NCBI GenBank assembly: GCA_032622095.1
Contig: CP136062.1
Span: 158,094,875-158,158,874, forward strand
Source: Siphonodentalium dalli
Lineage: Eukaryota; Mollusca; Scaphopoda; Gadilida; Siphonodentaliidae
Reading direction: 5' to 3'
DNA length: 64,000 bases
Shown here: in pieces, positions 37,713 to 48,472 of the stretch
Layout of the letters: the number at the start of each line of letters is the position of its first letter
How positions within the stretch are numbered: the first letter of the stretch is position 1
Made by a program: the position numbers and the translations under genes
Notes under the pieces: model-generated
Seen by the model: only the letters and a program-made list of their open reading frames with translations
Database searches by the model: none
What the model was told of the DNA's origin: nothing

Positions 37713-38610
37713 TAGGGGAAAATGAGCTTTTTGGCCTTTTTGATTCCTGGGAGTCACTTTAAAGTATTTTATTGCATTTTTAACAGCCTGGTATTTCAGT
37801 CCAACGAATATCTCATGCATTGTATAGCTATTCTTGCTGCTAATGTCTTCTTGCTCTTACATCAGCCAAAAATAGTATGATTTTTTCATAAAAATTGTCA
37901 ATTTTTCATAGTATTTTCAATTGTTTGCAAGGTGGTAGTAGTCACTTGATAATGCAAATGACCCATAACATGAGCATGTCAATGAGACACATATCACTTG
38001 TTATAAGAAGCTAATCTGACAAGTATTTTGGATTTTATAGCCAGTGATATACATATATATATCATACAAGTTAGTCATTTCCACTGGTGGGTATGGTCAT
38101 TTGAAGGTTAATAGCACTAAAACTTGGACACATATAAGAAAATGCTTCAGCACTTCAAAGTGAGCATATTTTTGTTCAACTATTTCAATATACACCAACA
38201 TCCAGTTATCTCGGATCACCCTTGCAGACCTGAAAATATCATATTTTAGTCTTCCATGTGCTGATAAAGTCATGTGATTCATGCTCAGCTGCTCAAATCC
38301 GGACTCAATTACCTCACATTTACCAGAAGTTCTCTCATGGAAAGGATCTTGTACAGTCTTCCATCGCTGAGTCAAGTTTGCAACACCATACCCCAAAAAC
38401 TGTGTGGAAATGGGGCCTGAACATGACCTGTGGTGGAAATTTGTGCTTTTTTGATGAATAATGTGTTAAAGGGGTGGGGTTAAATTGTGTGTGATAAATA
38501 AAGAACTACAGAAGTGATATTGCTTTTGAACACATTTTTCCATTGATGGGCAATTCTGATGAAATGTAGGGAGTTACAATTATTCTGCGAAAAAGCGGGC
38601 TATCGCTTTA
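37713..38610 (+). repeat. 0.9-kb tandem unit 2
   Basis: Near-identical direct repeat of unit 1, differing by scattered substitutions and one-base indels. The minus strand is open over 38396-38097 (99 codons with SAHGRLKYDIFRSARVIRDN), and the equivalent stretch of unit 1 reads the same protein apart from a one-base shift. Function unknown. Confidence 0.7.
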
Positions 38611-39061
38611 GGTTACACTGGTGTAAATAAGGTTCGGAGAGACCTCTAGCGGATGCGGGAGGAATATATAGGAGAGAATCAAATAGACACTGGGCCCTGA
38701 TTGGTCAATAGCCTTGTGTGCTTTTTGCATAAAAAAATCATCACACCTCTTCCCTATGGTTTCCCACTGGTAACATAGCCATTGGCACAGGAATTAACCC
38801 TCTGTAGTGAAGTTTAAATTTGTTGTTGTGGTCTAAAATATGACAGTATTTTTGTATGCGGTTCTGACACTAGTTAGGAAAACACAAGATTTAAAGGCGA
38901 ATTCCCTGCCTGTCGTACCTGATTTGTTTGTGCAAAAAGTTTCCCAAAGTGTCAATTTTTCAGATTTAAAGAAAATTTTGGACCCAATGTTTATATTGCC
39001 AAAAGTATACGCTAAAACGTTAGCACTGAGGCCTATGGGAAACTTTTACACCTGTGTAACC
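38611..39061 (+). repeat. right 451-bp terminal repeat (MITE-like)
   Basis: Direct copy of 36367-36812 with the same inverted ends. An 107-codon open frame crosses it (38840-39163) but shows no domain and is interrupted in the left copy. Confidence 0.75.
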
Positions 39062-39148
39062 ATAAGAGAGGCAATTCAGCTCATTATCACCATCCCGGTG
39101 AAGGACTTCACTCAAGGTAGGTTTATTTATCCAACGTGTTATGACATA

Positions 39149-39168
39149 CAGGGACGTGGCTAGGGCTC
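39149..39168 (+). repeat. solo hAT-like terminal sequence
   Basis: CAGGGACGTGGCTAGGGCTC matches the outer end of the hAT-like element at 48473 (CAGGGATGTGGCTAGAGGG) with few changes. No facing partner end was found within several kilobases. Confidence 0.45.
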
Positions 39169-39599
39169 CGATAGTGGCGATGTGGCTCTTACTTGCAAAT
39201 ACGGACGGGAACTCGCACCTAAGTGTAGGTTCACATACTGGGAACCGGTGTTTGGGAGGTCACGCAAGATCACAGTTGGCGGTGGCTTTGGCAGATCGGA
39301 ATTTAAATAATATTCGGCATAAGATACGAATATTATCGACAGAATCTCAATTGGCAGTATCTTGTTATAGTGGGGACGCGGTTACATACATGTATATGGA
39401 TACTTATTACCGTAATCATGCTTTATTCATGAAAAACAGAACATGTATAATAACATGCTGATCACACGTGAAAGAAAATGTTTCTTTGATTTTTGTGATG
39501 ACCCGAACGTGTTCGAAAATTACTGTTGGAACCAGGCATCATTATAGATGGAATTCTCTTGTGGACAGCCGTGACTAGTCAATTTATTTAACCCGGTTA

Positions 39600-39835
39600 A
39601 CCCAACCACCACCACCTTAAAGATATATATTATTGCCGAAGTGAACTATAAGTTAAGCCGTTCCCACAGGTTGATGCCTCGCGTGGTACGGCCGCCCTAG
39701 TACCACAATGACTCATATACACCAAACATCACGGGATGCACCCCTGGCAAAAAAGGGTGCCATATTAGGAGATTTTTACCCTCGCAGTGGGACGGTAGGC
39801 TTTTATCTGGCCCACACGGGGCGCCAATTCATAAA
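39600..39835 (-). repeat. dispersed repeat, inverted relative to 63.7 kb
   Basis: Read on the minus strand, GCCTACCGTCCCACTGCGA, GGTAAAAATCTCCTAATATG and CACCCTTTTTTGCC correspond in order to 63735-63790 on the plus strand. Similarity continues into the TTAAAGATATATATTAT block at 39616. The GC-rich, tRNA-neighbour-like wording suggests a SINE or retroelement leader, but neither is proven. Confidence 0.55.
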
Positions 39836-39857
39836 ATAGCATATTCAAATATAATAA

Positions 39858-39905
39858 GTCATTAACAATAATAATAACAATAACAATAATAATAAGTCAT
39901 TAAGT
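39858..39905 (+). repeat. AAT/AAC microsatellite
   Basis: Imperfect run of AAT and AAC triplets, flanked on both sides by the phrase AATAAGTCATTAA, which makes a short direct repeat around it. Confidence 0.7.
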
Positions 39906-40119
39906 TCAATTCAAAGTAATATAAGAATTTCACTTCACATAACTCATCTGGTAAATTACAGATATACCACATTTAAAATTACATTTTTGTCGGTGCTTCC
40001 TAATTGAGTTTTGAAACATGAGAGCCATTTACATTATTGTATGCTACTGTATGTTCAAAGTGGATGATGGGACATACATTTGATGCTATGACTACACTGT
40101 TAAAACAGAACCACCATGA

Positions 40120-40345
40120 ATTTTCACGGGAATTTGCCGGCAATTTGGGGACCGTTAAAAAATGTACAGCCAATCTGTGAATTTTTCACGGTCTGTCAGT
40201 TAAAAAATTTACAGCCAATCCGTGAATTGTTCACGGTCTGTCCGTTCTTGACTTTACAATTGAACAGTAGAATTAAACGGTTATGCCGTTAACAAATTTA
40301 CAGCAAAACCGTGAATTTTCACGGTCTGCCCATTTATCAGTTACA
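40120..40345 (+). repeat. tandem repeat of about 45 bp with CCGTGAATT...TTCACGG palindrome
   Basis: TTCACGGTCTG occurs at about 40185, 40230 and 40317, spacings of about 45 and twice 44 bases. Each unit has TTTACAGCCAATCCGTGAAT followed by TCACGG, the last part being a short palindrome. The array is flanked by ACACTGTTAAAACAG on the left and CAGTCACACCGTAAAATTC on the right, so it may be the body of a small mobile repeat. Confidence 0.7.
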
Positions 40346-43300
40346 GTCACACCGTAAAATTCTTAGTATTAGTCTGTTCATGTTTTGACTTTTGTGGTCA
40401 TTAATATAGGCCTGATGATTGAAAATTGAAAATCTATTCCTTATAATTTCAAAGATATTTAGCAATAATGTATATTCAACTCCGAACAGACACATGTATT
40501 TTATGATATGCATATGCAACTGGGGGTGGTTTCATACAACCTTAGTAAAGCTGAAAGTGTCTGTATGTATTTCATGAGTTATCTAACCTGAAAATGCATT
40601 AACTTATGAGATAACTTTCTGTGCACATTTAGCTTAACTGCAACTATGCTAATTCCTGCAGTTCAATTTCACCGCTAATATACATGTATGTATAGTTTGA
40701 GTAAGTATAGAGTGTCAATGGAATCTATTAAATAAAATGCACAGACGGTTATCGCATACAGGTTAGCGCATTTCCAGGATAGAAAACTCTGAAAAAACAT
40801 ACAAAGACAACATCTTTCGCTAAATAGTAAAATGTAAATATTATGTAGACAAATAACATTTAATGAACCTTATAAACTGATGAATCAGTCACACAACAGT
40901 CAACATATTCCTCTATCCATGTACTTGAATTCTCCATCACAGTGTACATATCCAGAAATGTCCATGTCCGGTTGGTCAGCCAGTGTATTGGCAACAATAT
41001 TTCTTCACGAAAATCCAGTTCAACTGTCAACTTTATATATCAGACAGTGCATCAGTTGCCATCGCATGCTTATATGGAAGCTCGTTATCGTCGCTGAGTC
41101 TTATATTCGAATCTTGGAACTGTCTCGTGTATCAGAATTTCTCACTTAAATTTCCACAAATCTTGTAACATTATATTCAGTGCATATATGTGCCAGTTCC
41201 TATTGAACATTCATCAGCTAACACCAGCAAGACCGGAACAGTCCATAATTCACTAGAATATGTTTGAGATGGTACTACATGCAATAGACCATAATTGTAG
41301 ATACTAGATTTTTTCATTGACCCAATCAAGGAATCTGTTCTTCATTCACACTCGCGCACACACACCATGTGCCTAGTACCGGTACTGGTACTTCAGTTAT
41401 TACACATCAACTTGAGAAGATTGTACCATCCTTATGTTGTGTCCGATGTTTTTTCGCAGATACTCAGTGTAACTCCTGAAAGAAAGAATAATTTAATATA
41501 TTAGTGACTCATTGAATTGCATCCTAATTATGATTGTTATTAGGGTGACATCTTACCTGCCTGCACTTTTTTCTAAGATTCTCGACTTTAAAATCATATT
41601 ATGGTATTGTACCAGAGTACATATAACTTGATTTTAAGAATAATACCTTTCCAATTCAAAGACAACAGTCTTCCAAAATTATACAACATTATTCTACTCG
41701 GAGTTGGCCTGTTGTCGTGTTGTTGGCTGGTTGGGTCAATCAGTGCACATGCATCAATGCGCTTCAAATGAGACATGATAGTACGTAATTGTCTAATTGA
41801 ATTACCTTCTCGTGGAAGATGGACTTATAAACATTTGAGACCAATGTAGATGTGGTTATCAGTGGTTATTGGTTAATATTCAAGACGTTTGGATCTCAAA
41901 ATTCACGATAATGTTCATTTCCGCGTCGCAATCGTGAATACTCAAGTATGGATTATATATTAAAAATCACGGATGTGGACGAGGATATAGTTAAAATTTA
42001 TAACGAATGCATTGTGATCTGCATGTACTAGACAGAAACTCACTTTTAAAACAATTCCTATCTCTTTGATCAAATTATGTATACATTGGCATTTTTAACA
42101 ATAACCACGCTAAGCATATACTTATTATTTTATTATTTCTTTCTTTCTTAATGATACTTGGCAACATTTTGAGGTGTTCCCCATACACATGAGGGACTTC
42201 CTATTGAACATATCCACCGGAATAAATTTTCCTATTCTAATAATTATGTCCGATTGAGTTAGACATCGGAACAGGGATGGCACCAGTATTCCACCGACAC
42301 AGGGGCAATAATATACGATCGATCTCGACCCCCCCCCCCCTCCGTTGGGGGGTGCTATTATACCGTAATGCTATATGGCTTACCATTGCACATTTCCCCG
42401 ACGAGGAGGAGATGACTAAGCTGTACACCACTTAGTGATGCCTCTGTCATTGAACCAGCCCGAACTCCCATGTACCGTACCTCGAACTGTCGAAGTGTTA
42501 GAAATATCTAACCTAATATTATGTCAAACTGAAAAAATATATGCTGTTGTTGTCCAAAAACAACATTTTCCCCACTAATTTCTCAAACAATGAGAACAAT
42601 TTCAATATATATGTGACAGAATAAAACACAGGTTAAAAAATTATCTTTTGCACTGTTTTCCAAATTTACAACCGTTTGAAACTTTTTACCAAATGTTGGG
42701 TAGGGTGAGACATTATTGCCAATAACAAATCAAATCATACCGGGAATGGAACAATATAACGTACTTACCTATGGTAATTCTGTGAAGATCGCCACGCAAC
42801 ACACATGAGAAGTGCTGATCAAATATGTTCGAGAACAAAACAGAGCAACTTTATGGAAGATCGAAGCGCGAAAATGAGAAACTGGTACCGTATCAACAGG
42901 CTGTTTAAAACTATATCTGAATCATTAACGATGTGATGGAATTTAAATCCAACAGCGTGTGTGTATAATAGCATATAACGGATGTAATTGATACCGCAAA
43001 CAGGATATATATGCCGACCCCGCGGCATTCATGTAGCCTACATATAGTCGCATGTTGATTAGTGGTGAAAGCTATATAGCTTTGTCCGTGAAAACACTGC
43101 TCAGAGTTGTAAATTGGTAATGGATTAAATATGTGTGCTAATAGTTAAAATTCTACAGCTTGGAGCTGTAAATTGCCGCCCAGTTTACAGCTCGTTGTAT
43201 GAGTGTAGCTAACTACATATTATTATTTAATACTAATTTTTCACATATTGTTACTGTCATTATCAATGAGACAAGTCCATTGTGTCATTTGTCATCCGTT

Positions 43301-43370
43301 GGCCAGCTAAGCATATATAATGTACAAAACTGTATTTTTCTACCACCCCCACATATGTATGGTATATGTG
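40346..43370. other. no protein gene recognised; possible spliced minus-strand transcript
   Basis: Open frames are short and unrelated. On the minus strand a consensus donor CATAG|GTAAGTAC lies at 42768 and a strong acceptor (a T-rich tract then TTTCAG|GAGTT) at 41476, a potential 1.29-kb intron of a non-coding transcript. This is inference from splice-site wording alone. A C-rich run with a facing G-run hairpin lies at about 42330-42352. Confidence 0.35.
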
Positions 43371-43373
43371 CAT

Positions 43374-43580
43374 GCACATATGGAACGCAACAAAATCAAA
43401 ATATATTACCTAATTACTATATACTAACTCAAACAGGCTCCATTCTGGAGCCATTATTCAGCGGTGGAGGGGCCCGTGCACATATGGAACACAACACAAT
43501 TAACAAATATTACTTTATTACTACATGTACTAACTCAAAGAAGCTCCAGGGAGGAGTTTATTCAGCACTGTATGTGCCAC
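43374..43580 (+). repeat. diverged tandem duplication, about 104-bp period
   Basis: GCACATATGGAAC, then ACTAACTCAAA and GCTCCA, occur in the same order starting at 43374 and 43478. The 134-codon open frame across it (43199-43603) simply reads the duplication and shows no domain. Confidence 0.6.
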
Positions 43581-44220
43581 ATGTCCAGGGGCCTATACTA
43601 TAGAATACAATTTTTGTAATATCAGCGTTAATTTGTGATTTACTAATTTTGTAATGCATATTTTGTGTTATATAGTATTCGACTGTATTTCTATCAGTGT
43701 ATTTCTTTCATTGTAGATTGAAACTCAACATATGCCCGAAACTCTTTATATGCCAAATACATTGACATGTAATGACTTATATGATCTTTTTGGCGAACCA
43801 TCTATATACCTGGATTCACTTGACCGGAAAATCTTTGCATTTGGTGGAGAAAAAGGGGGCCTGAAAGTTTCATCTGTTCATGTTTTCATAGTACTCGAAC
43901 GCTACAGCTTTGTAATATGTAAAAATCACAATACGGAATGATAAAGTACTGGCTAAGCGGGTTCTATAGTACAGCAATAATACCACTTTTGTGAAAATTC
44001 ATATTTAGATTACAACGGCACAGGCTACATTATTGATTTTTCACGACGATTAACCGTGCGGAAAATAGTGAGTGCGATTAGCTGGGTACATGTTCTTTGT
44101 AATGCGGTCACGGAATCTCAATTGTTAACCCATTGAGATGGTTTACGCTCAATGGATTTGAAAGGAGATAGCCATGTCAGCGGCCTAGATTTTAATTATG
44201 AATGGAATTAAACAGTAAGC

Positions 44221-44390
44221 AATTATTTCATGTGTCTTTTGGGAACAGTCAAAATTGTCGTCCCGAGGTATCAGGAATGACTATCGAACTGTTGACCAAG
44301 GCCGAAGGCCGAGGGCAACAGTTCGATAGTCATTCCTGATACCGAGGGACAACAATTTAGCCTGTTCCCAAAAGACACATGAAATAATTA
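44221..44390. repeat. snap-back palindrome with 74-bp arms
   Basis: Left arm AATTATTTCATGTGTCTTTT ... CTATCGAACTGTTG and right arm CAACAGTTCGATAG ... ATGAAATAATT pair with few mismatches around a 22-base loop that is itself GGCCGAAGGCC. A transcript would make a stable stem of about 74 bp. Probably a fold-back MITE nested in the surrounding 2.4-kb element. Confidence 0.85.
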
Positions 44391-44576
44391 CTTTGTTACC
44401 CAATACATTTACTTGTATATAATCAGGTCATTGCTAGACATATTCAGCGATTAATTCAAAATAATTGTGTTGTTTTTCGAGCGTGACAGTGACAATGCGA
44501 AAATCCGGTATAATTAAACAACGAAACTGGAAATTTCCGGAAATAGCCGAAACGTCATGGAAATTGCATACCATGT

Positions 44577-44735
44577 AACAGTTCGTTCGGGCCAGTCAAC
44601 AGTTCGCTCGGAGCCAGTCAACAGTTCGCTCGGGTCGGACAACAGTTCACTCGTGACGTCACGAAAGCTGACCGTGGTTGCAAACCGGGCAACAGTTAAT
44701 TCAGGGCGGGCAACAGTTCGTTGTGGCGTTACGAA
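44577..44735 (+). repeat. minisatellite built on CAACAGTTCG
   Basis: AACAGTTCGTTCGGGCCAGT, then four to six diverged units of about 22 bases (AACAGTTCGCTCGGAGCCAG and similar, later AACAGTTAATTC). The CAACAGTTCG core equals the inner end of the snap-back palindrome 190 bp upstream. Confidence 0.7.
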
Positions 44736-46004
44736 CGCGAATTTGGGGTTAAACAGTTAATTCTAAATCCCAATGATTTACGAAGTAAAACTCTACTATT
44801 GGGTAACAATTACAGTTGTCGGGCTTGGGCTCAAAATGTATATATATAAACGATCTTTGTGCGAAGGTACACGGATACGCGGTGAATCGGGGGTGGTGGC
44901 ATTTCGTGTTGAAACAGTTACTGATAATTTCAGGCTAAGTTGCGTTAAGAATCAGTGGACCCCAAATATTTACCATGACATTATATAACATATTTGAACC
45001 GCATGGCATGTGTGTGCTCAATAATATTGCGTTCACCTTGTGGTCTAAACAATTTAATTTGGCCAATAGTGCCGCACAGAATGTTCCATGAGTGAATTTT
45101 TAGAACAAATCGTGGTCCCCCGATCTTTAACTTACCAATGTAGTAGTGCGTGTTGGTTATAACCAAATGTCATATGTTTACCTAAATTCAGCCGCTTAGT
45201 TGGGTATAAATGGAAGGTACTGAGAATTAGGTATAGTTTAAGTAGATGGTGCGCTATATATGTTTTAAAATCGAGGTTGGGTGTCCCCGGAGACCCTGGA
45301 CTAGGGAGTGTTGGTCCACATTGGAATTTCCAAATGAACACCCATCCTATACACAGGTCGAAAATACCAAGTCCGAGAACAGCCATCGCACCCCCATCAT
45401 GGGTTGAATTTTTCCAGCTGCATGCTACCTCAAACTTTTCAACTATTAAGGTCTAGATGTTCCCACTAATATTTCAGCCAGACAAAGCTAGCTAGACAAA
45501 TTAGGTTCCATCCTTGGTAATATTGCTATATAAAGTTGATGTGGCCATTTGAACGGCAACCGATGTGTGTGTTTGCCGACCTTTTTCGACAAACCGTTAA
45601 TAAACATGTAACATAAAACATCTGAAAATGGTAAGTATTCCACACGATACTGAAAAAATTACTTTTCATCGTGCGCAATTGTGGTCAAAATAACCTAAGT
45701 ATCGGAAACTAGTCACACATAATGTACCTTTATTCATCAACTAAATCACTCATCAACTGACACAAATAGGCATTGCCATATCATTCGCATATATCATTAG
45801 AGTAATTTCCCTTGACAAAATCACAAATGTTTAGATGTGCGTTTAACGAACGGTGGTCGATAGTACTCGATTTGCTGTCTTTTTGTGATTTACAAGAAAT
45901 CGCGTTCGCTGTTAGATTACAGTGGTCCATAGTACTCGACACCTTCTGTACGGCTCAAATAACCCTGCTATTACAAAAATTGTATTCTATAGTATAGGCC
46001 CCTG

Positions 46005-47049
46005 CTCTGAGGCCCATTTGCGCCATTCGCCTACATTTGATCTTTTAAACAGTATTTGTGTATATCATATGTACACTCAACTGCAAGATTAAGTAAGCAT
46101 TTAGCACCGATATTATTATAATGTGGCTTTTCTAACCGAGTTATGTCTAATATCCTGAAAGATACCCACTGTTGGGAGGTCATACGGTGTCAATTCGCCG
46201 ACGACTTTCTGGTATACTCCTTCGATACCAAAGAAAACATTCATTGCATTGAACTGACAAATTAGCACAAATAGACAATTTAACACCCATTTGCAACAAT
46301 GGTAGAGAGTTCGAGTCTCGACTCTTCAACCCGTGCACTTCCACAACAGAATCAACATTCATCACTTATATGCACATCACTCAACCTGACAAACAAATAA
46401 AATTAGCGCCCATTTCTCACGTTTTCCTTGACCAATTGGCGTGAAATTTGGTGAGTCATCTTTTACGAAAATTGTAGACCCTGGTCCAAATTTGGGTTAC
46501 ATTTGACGCATGGTTGAGCATTCATACACGCGCCAAATGCGTGACCGAGTTAAACACATATGACGGGTTTTGTTCATATATAAAGTAGACATGGGATATA
46601 TCGGAATCTGACCAGTAAACGACAAAGGACACATGTGGCGAGTGGTGTTGCGTACAACAGAATAGACATGGTGTAACACACATCGCCTAGTGTGTCTTAA
46701 AAAGTAAACATTAAATCGTGTTGCTCTTTTTAAAAAAGTAACATTACTATCCCAGTTCACGGAATGTATAGCACACATATGCGGATACAGCGTCCATTTA
46801 ATACATAAACTAATAGTACACTGTATAGCAATACAGTCCTATCGCAGTTCACGGAATGTGTTTTTAAATTTGATTCAACCATGTAAAAAATGCGAGGCAT
46901 GCAGAGAGCCCAGTTAATCAGTTATTAATATTGTGCGTATTTTGTCATAAACTATTTAAAATTTTGTTTAGAATTTAGCACATTATGTCTCATTTAACTG
47001 AATTATGTTTAAAACACAAAATTGAAATATGTGTAACCATGTTTGTCCC
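46005..47049. other. no gene recognised
   Basis: No coding sequence recognised. The phrase CAGTTCACGGAATGT occurs at about 46755 and 46845, a small local duplication. Confidence 0.55.
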
Positions 47050-47225
47050 ATGGGTTGGGGGATTATGCGTTTGATGATACTGCACTTGGGGGTATTTCGT
47101 TTGGGGATAATGCGTTTGGTTGTAATGCTTGTGGTGATAGTGCATTTGGGAATAATGCGTTTGGGGGATAATGCTCTTGGGGATAATATTTCTGGGGAAT
47201 AATGCGTTTGGCGATATTGCAATCC
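47050..47225 (-). repeat. G-rich minisatellite, about 18-20 bp unit
   Basis: About nine diverged units around TTGGGGATAATGCGTTTGG. On the minus strand it reads as repeated (K/R)RIIPK-like peptides in two overlapping frames, which is a by-product of the repeat rather than evidence of a protein. Confidence 0.75.
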
Positions 47226-47727
47226 AATTTTTAAAGAGTTTCATGGACAAGAATTTTAATGTTCCTGTTGGCAAAAGATAGAGTAAATTATTTTTAAAAT
47301 GGTGACATCGTCAAAATAATATCGATCATGGAAGATGACACGGTGGGTCAAATGTCTGGAGCATGTTTCTGAAGTTTGTTCTACCTTCTACCCACATTGT
47401 GTATAGGTACCATGTCGCCGATGAGCCGTATGAACGAAGGGGATGATATAATTCAATTACTGATACATACATCTGCAGTAAAACAATTAAGCCGATAGCG
47501 GCTGATCCGAAGCATTTGTCTCTGCCCCCTTGTGTAGAGGAAGACATTTCAATTTGATACATTCGTCTTTGTCTGTTTCAAATTTAAAAACCAACTAAAT
47601 AATTGGAATATAGTGGCCCACGATACATCGACTATACATTGTTTTGGAAACCGACAACATAGTATAAAAATTGTTATTGTGGTACGAATAAATACCGAAA
47701 CACCGTGAAGCTCTACAAAGATATCAG
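47226..47727. other. no gene recognised
   Basis: No recognisable coding sequence or element between the minisatellite and the MITE. Confidence 0.55.
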
Positions 47728-48127
47728 TTAACCCTTTACCCAACAAACCGGCCAAAACCGGCCAAATAAAGCTTCAACAGCCTAAAATATCTTCGGTCTG
47801 TCTCAATAGAACCATACAAATATGGATATCATTGGAACCGGCTCCTTGACCACATTGTGATAGTTACAGTTATAACCTGTGCCAATGCATTCTCTTATAT
47901 ATGCGAGTCGACCATAGGTCGCCTCGCATATATAAGAGAATGCATTGGCCTAACAAAAATCTTTTTTTAACACTTTTTACCATTTTTTCTTACATTCTTT
48001 AACAATTTTATAATTTTTAATGTGTTAAGCCAATGCATTCTCTTATATATGCGAGGCGACCTATGGTCGACTCGCATATATAAGAGAATGCATTGGCACA
48101 GGGCCCTTCTGTTGGGTAAAGGGTTAA
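47728..48127 (-). mobile_element. TTAA-flanked piggyBac-like MITE with two palindromes (copy 2)
   Basis: Body 47732-48123 (392 bp, same length as copy 1), flanked by TTAA, ends CCCTTTACCCAACA / TGTTGGGTAAAGGG, opposite orientation to copy 1. Palindromes lie at about 47881-47948 and 48029-48097. The AAACCGGCCAAA motif and the AAGCTTCAACAGCCTAAAAT block follow the left end as they precede the right end of copy 1. Very high identity to copy 1 implies recent activity. Confidence 0.88.
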
Positions 48128-48464
48128 TCGGAACATCCTTCACTGGTAAATAAGTGATTTCCTAATTGTATCAACTAACTGGCACAGGAATTGTCGGTAT
48201 CTATTTTAGAACATAACAACATTGTTCACCATAGTTATCTATATTAAAAACATAACGGGAATATGTGTAACGGAGACATATCATCAACGAGTTTAATGGA
48301 TTGTATTATTTTTGCTGCTGGCAAGAGATATAACTTCCTTAACAGACTGAGTAAACTATTGTATACACACTGTTCTGGTGCAGTGCCACAAAGGAATCTT
48401 AGATTAATTGAATGATACAAACATGAGATTTTCGCTGTTACTAGCGATAACCATCGTGGTAGTG
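48128..48464. other. no gene recognised
   Basis: AT-rich spacer between two mobile elements. A 65-codon open frame (48408-48605) begins with a hydrophobic run but runs into the hAT-like element, so it is not convincing. Confidence 0.5.
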
Positions 48465-48472
48465 TGTGTCGT

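Larger units (their letters stand above)
36363..39065. mobile_element. 2.7-kb composite: two 0.9-kb tandem units between 0.45-kb direct terminal repeats
   Basis: Order: 446-bp repeat (36367-36812), unit 1 (36813-37712), unit 2 (37713-38610), 451-bp repeat (38611-39061). The outer repeats are direct copies and each has inverted ends (GGTTACACTGGTGTAAA ... TTTACACCTGTGTAACC). The whole is flanked by ATAA on both sides (36363-36366 and 39062-39065), consistent with insertion as one piece with a 4-bp duplication, though an AT-rich tetramer can match by chance. No reverse transcriptase, transposase or integrase is visible. The ends do not start TG/CA, so an ordinary LTR element is unlikely. Confidence 0.65.
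43586..46004. mobile_element. 2.4-kb non-autonomous element with perfect 36-bp inverted ends
   Basis: 43586-43621 and 45969-46004 are exact reverse complements over 36 bases, starting CAGGGGCCTATACTATAG. Similarity continues inward (CAGCGTTAATTTG against CAGGGTTATTTG). Near both ends the motif ATAGTACTCGA recurs (about 43889, 45866, 45931), like the subterminal repeats of hAT elements. The CAGGG start also suggests hAT, but the flanking 8-mers (CACATGTC, CTCTGAGG) do not match, so a clean target duplication is lacking. No transposase is visible. It contains the palindrome at 44221 and the minisatellite at 44577. Confidence 0.65.

Noticed and set aside
36363-39065. Ordinary LTR retrotransposon
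   Set aside because: Terminal repeats lack TG/CA ends, no primer-binding site, polypurine tract, or pol domain, and the interior is a tandem duplication.
43199-43603. 134-codon open frame
   Set aside because: It spans a tandem duplication and has no domain; the duplicated parts diverge without codon pattern.
46285-46335. tRNA-like B box around GAGTTCGAGTCTCGA
   Set aside because: No A box, acceptor stem or anticodon arm can be formed upstream.
46990-47274. Protein with repeated RIIPK-like peptides on the minus strand
   Set aside because: Two overlapping frames both read through the minisatellite, so the peptides are by-products of repetition.
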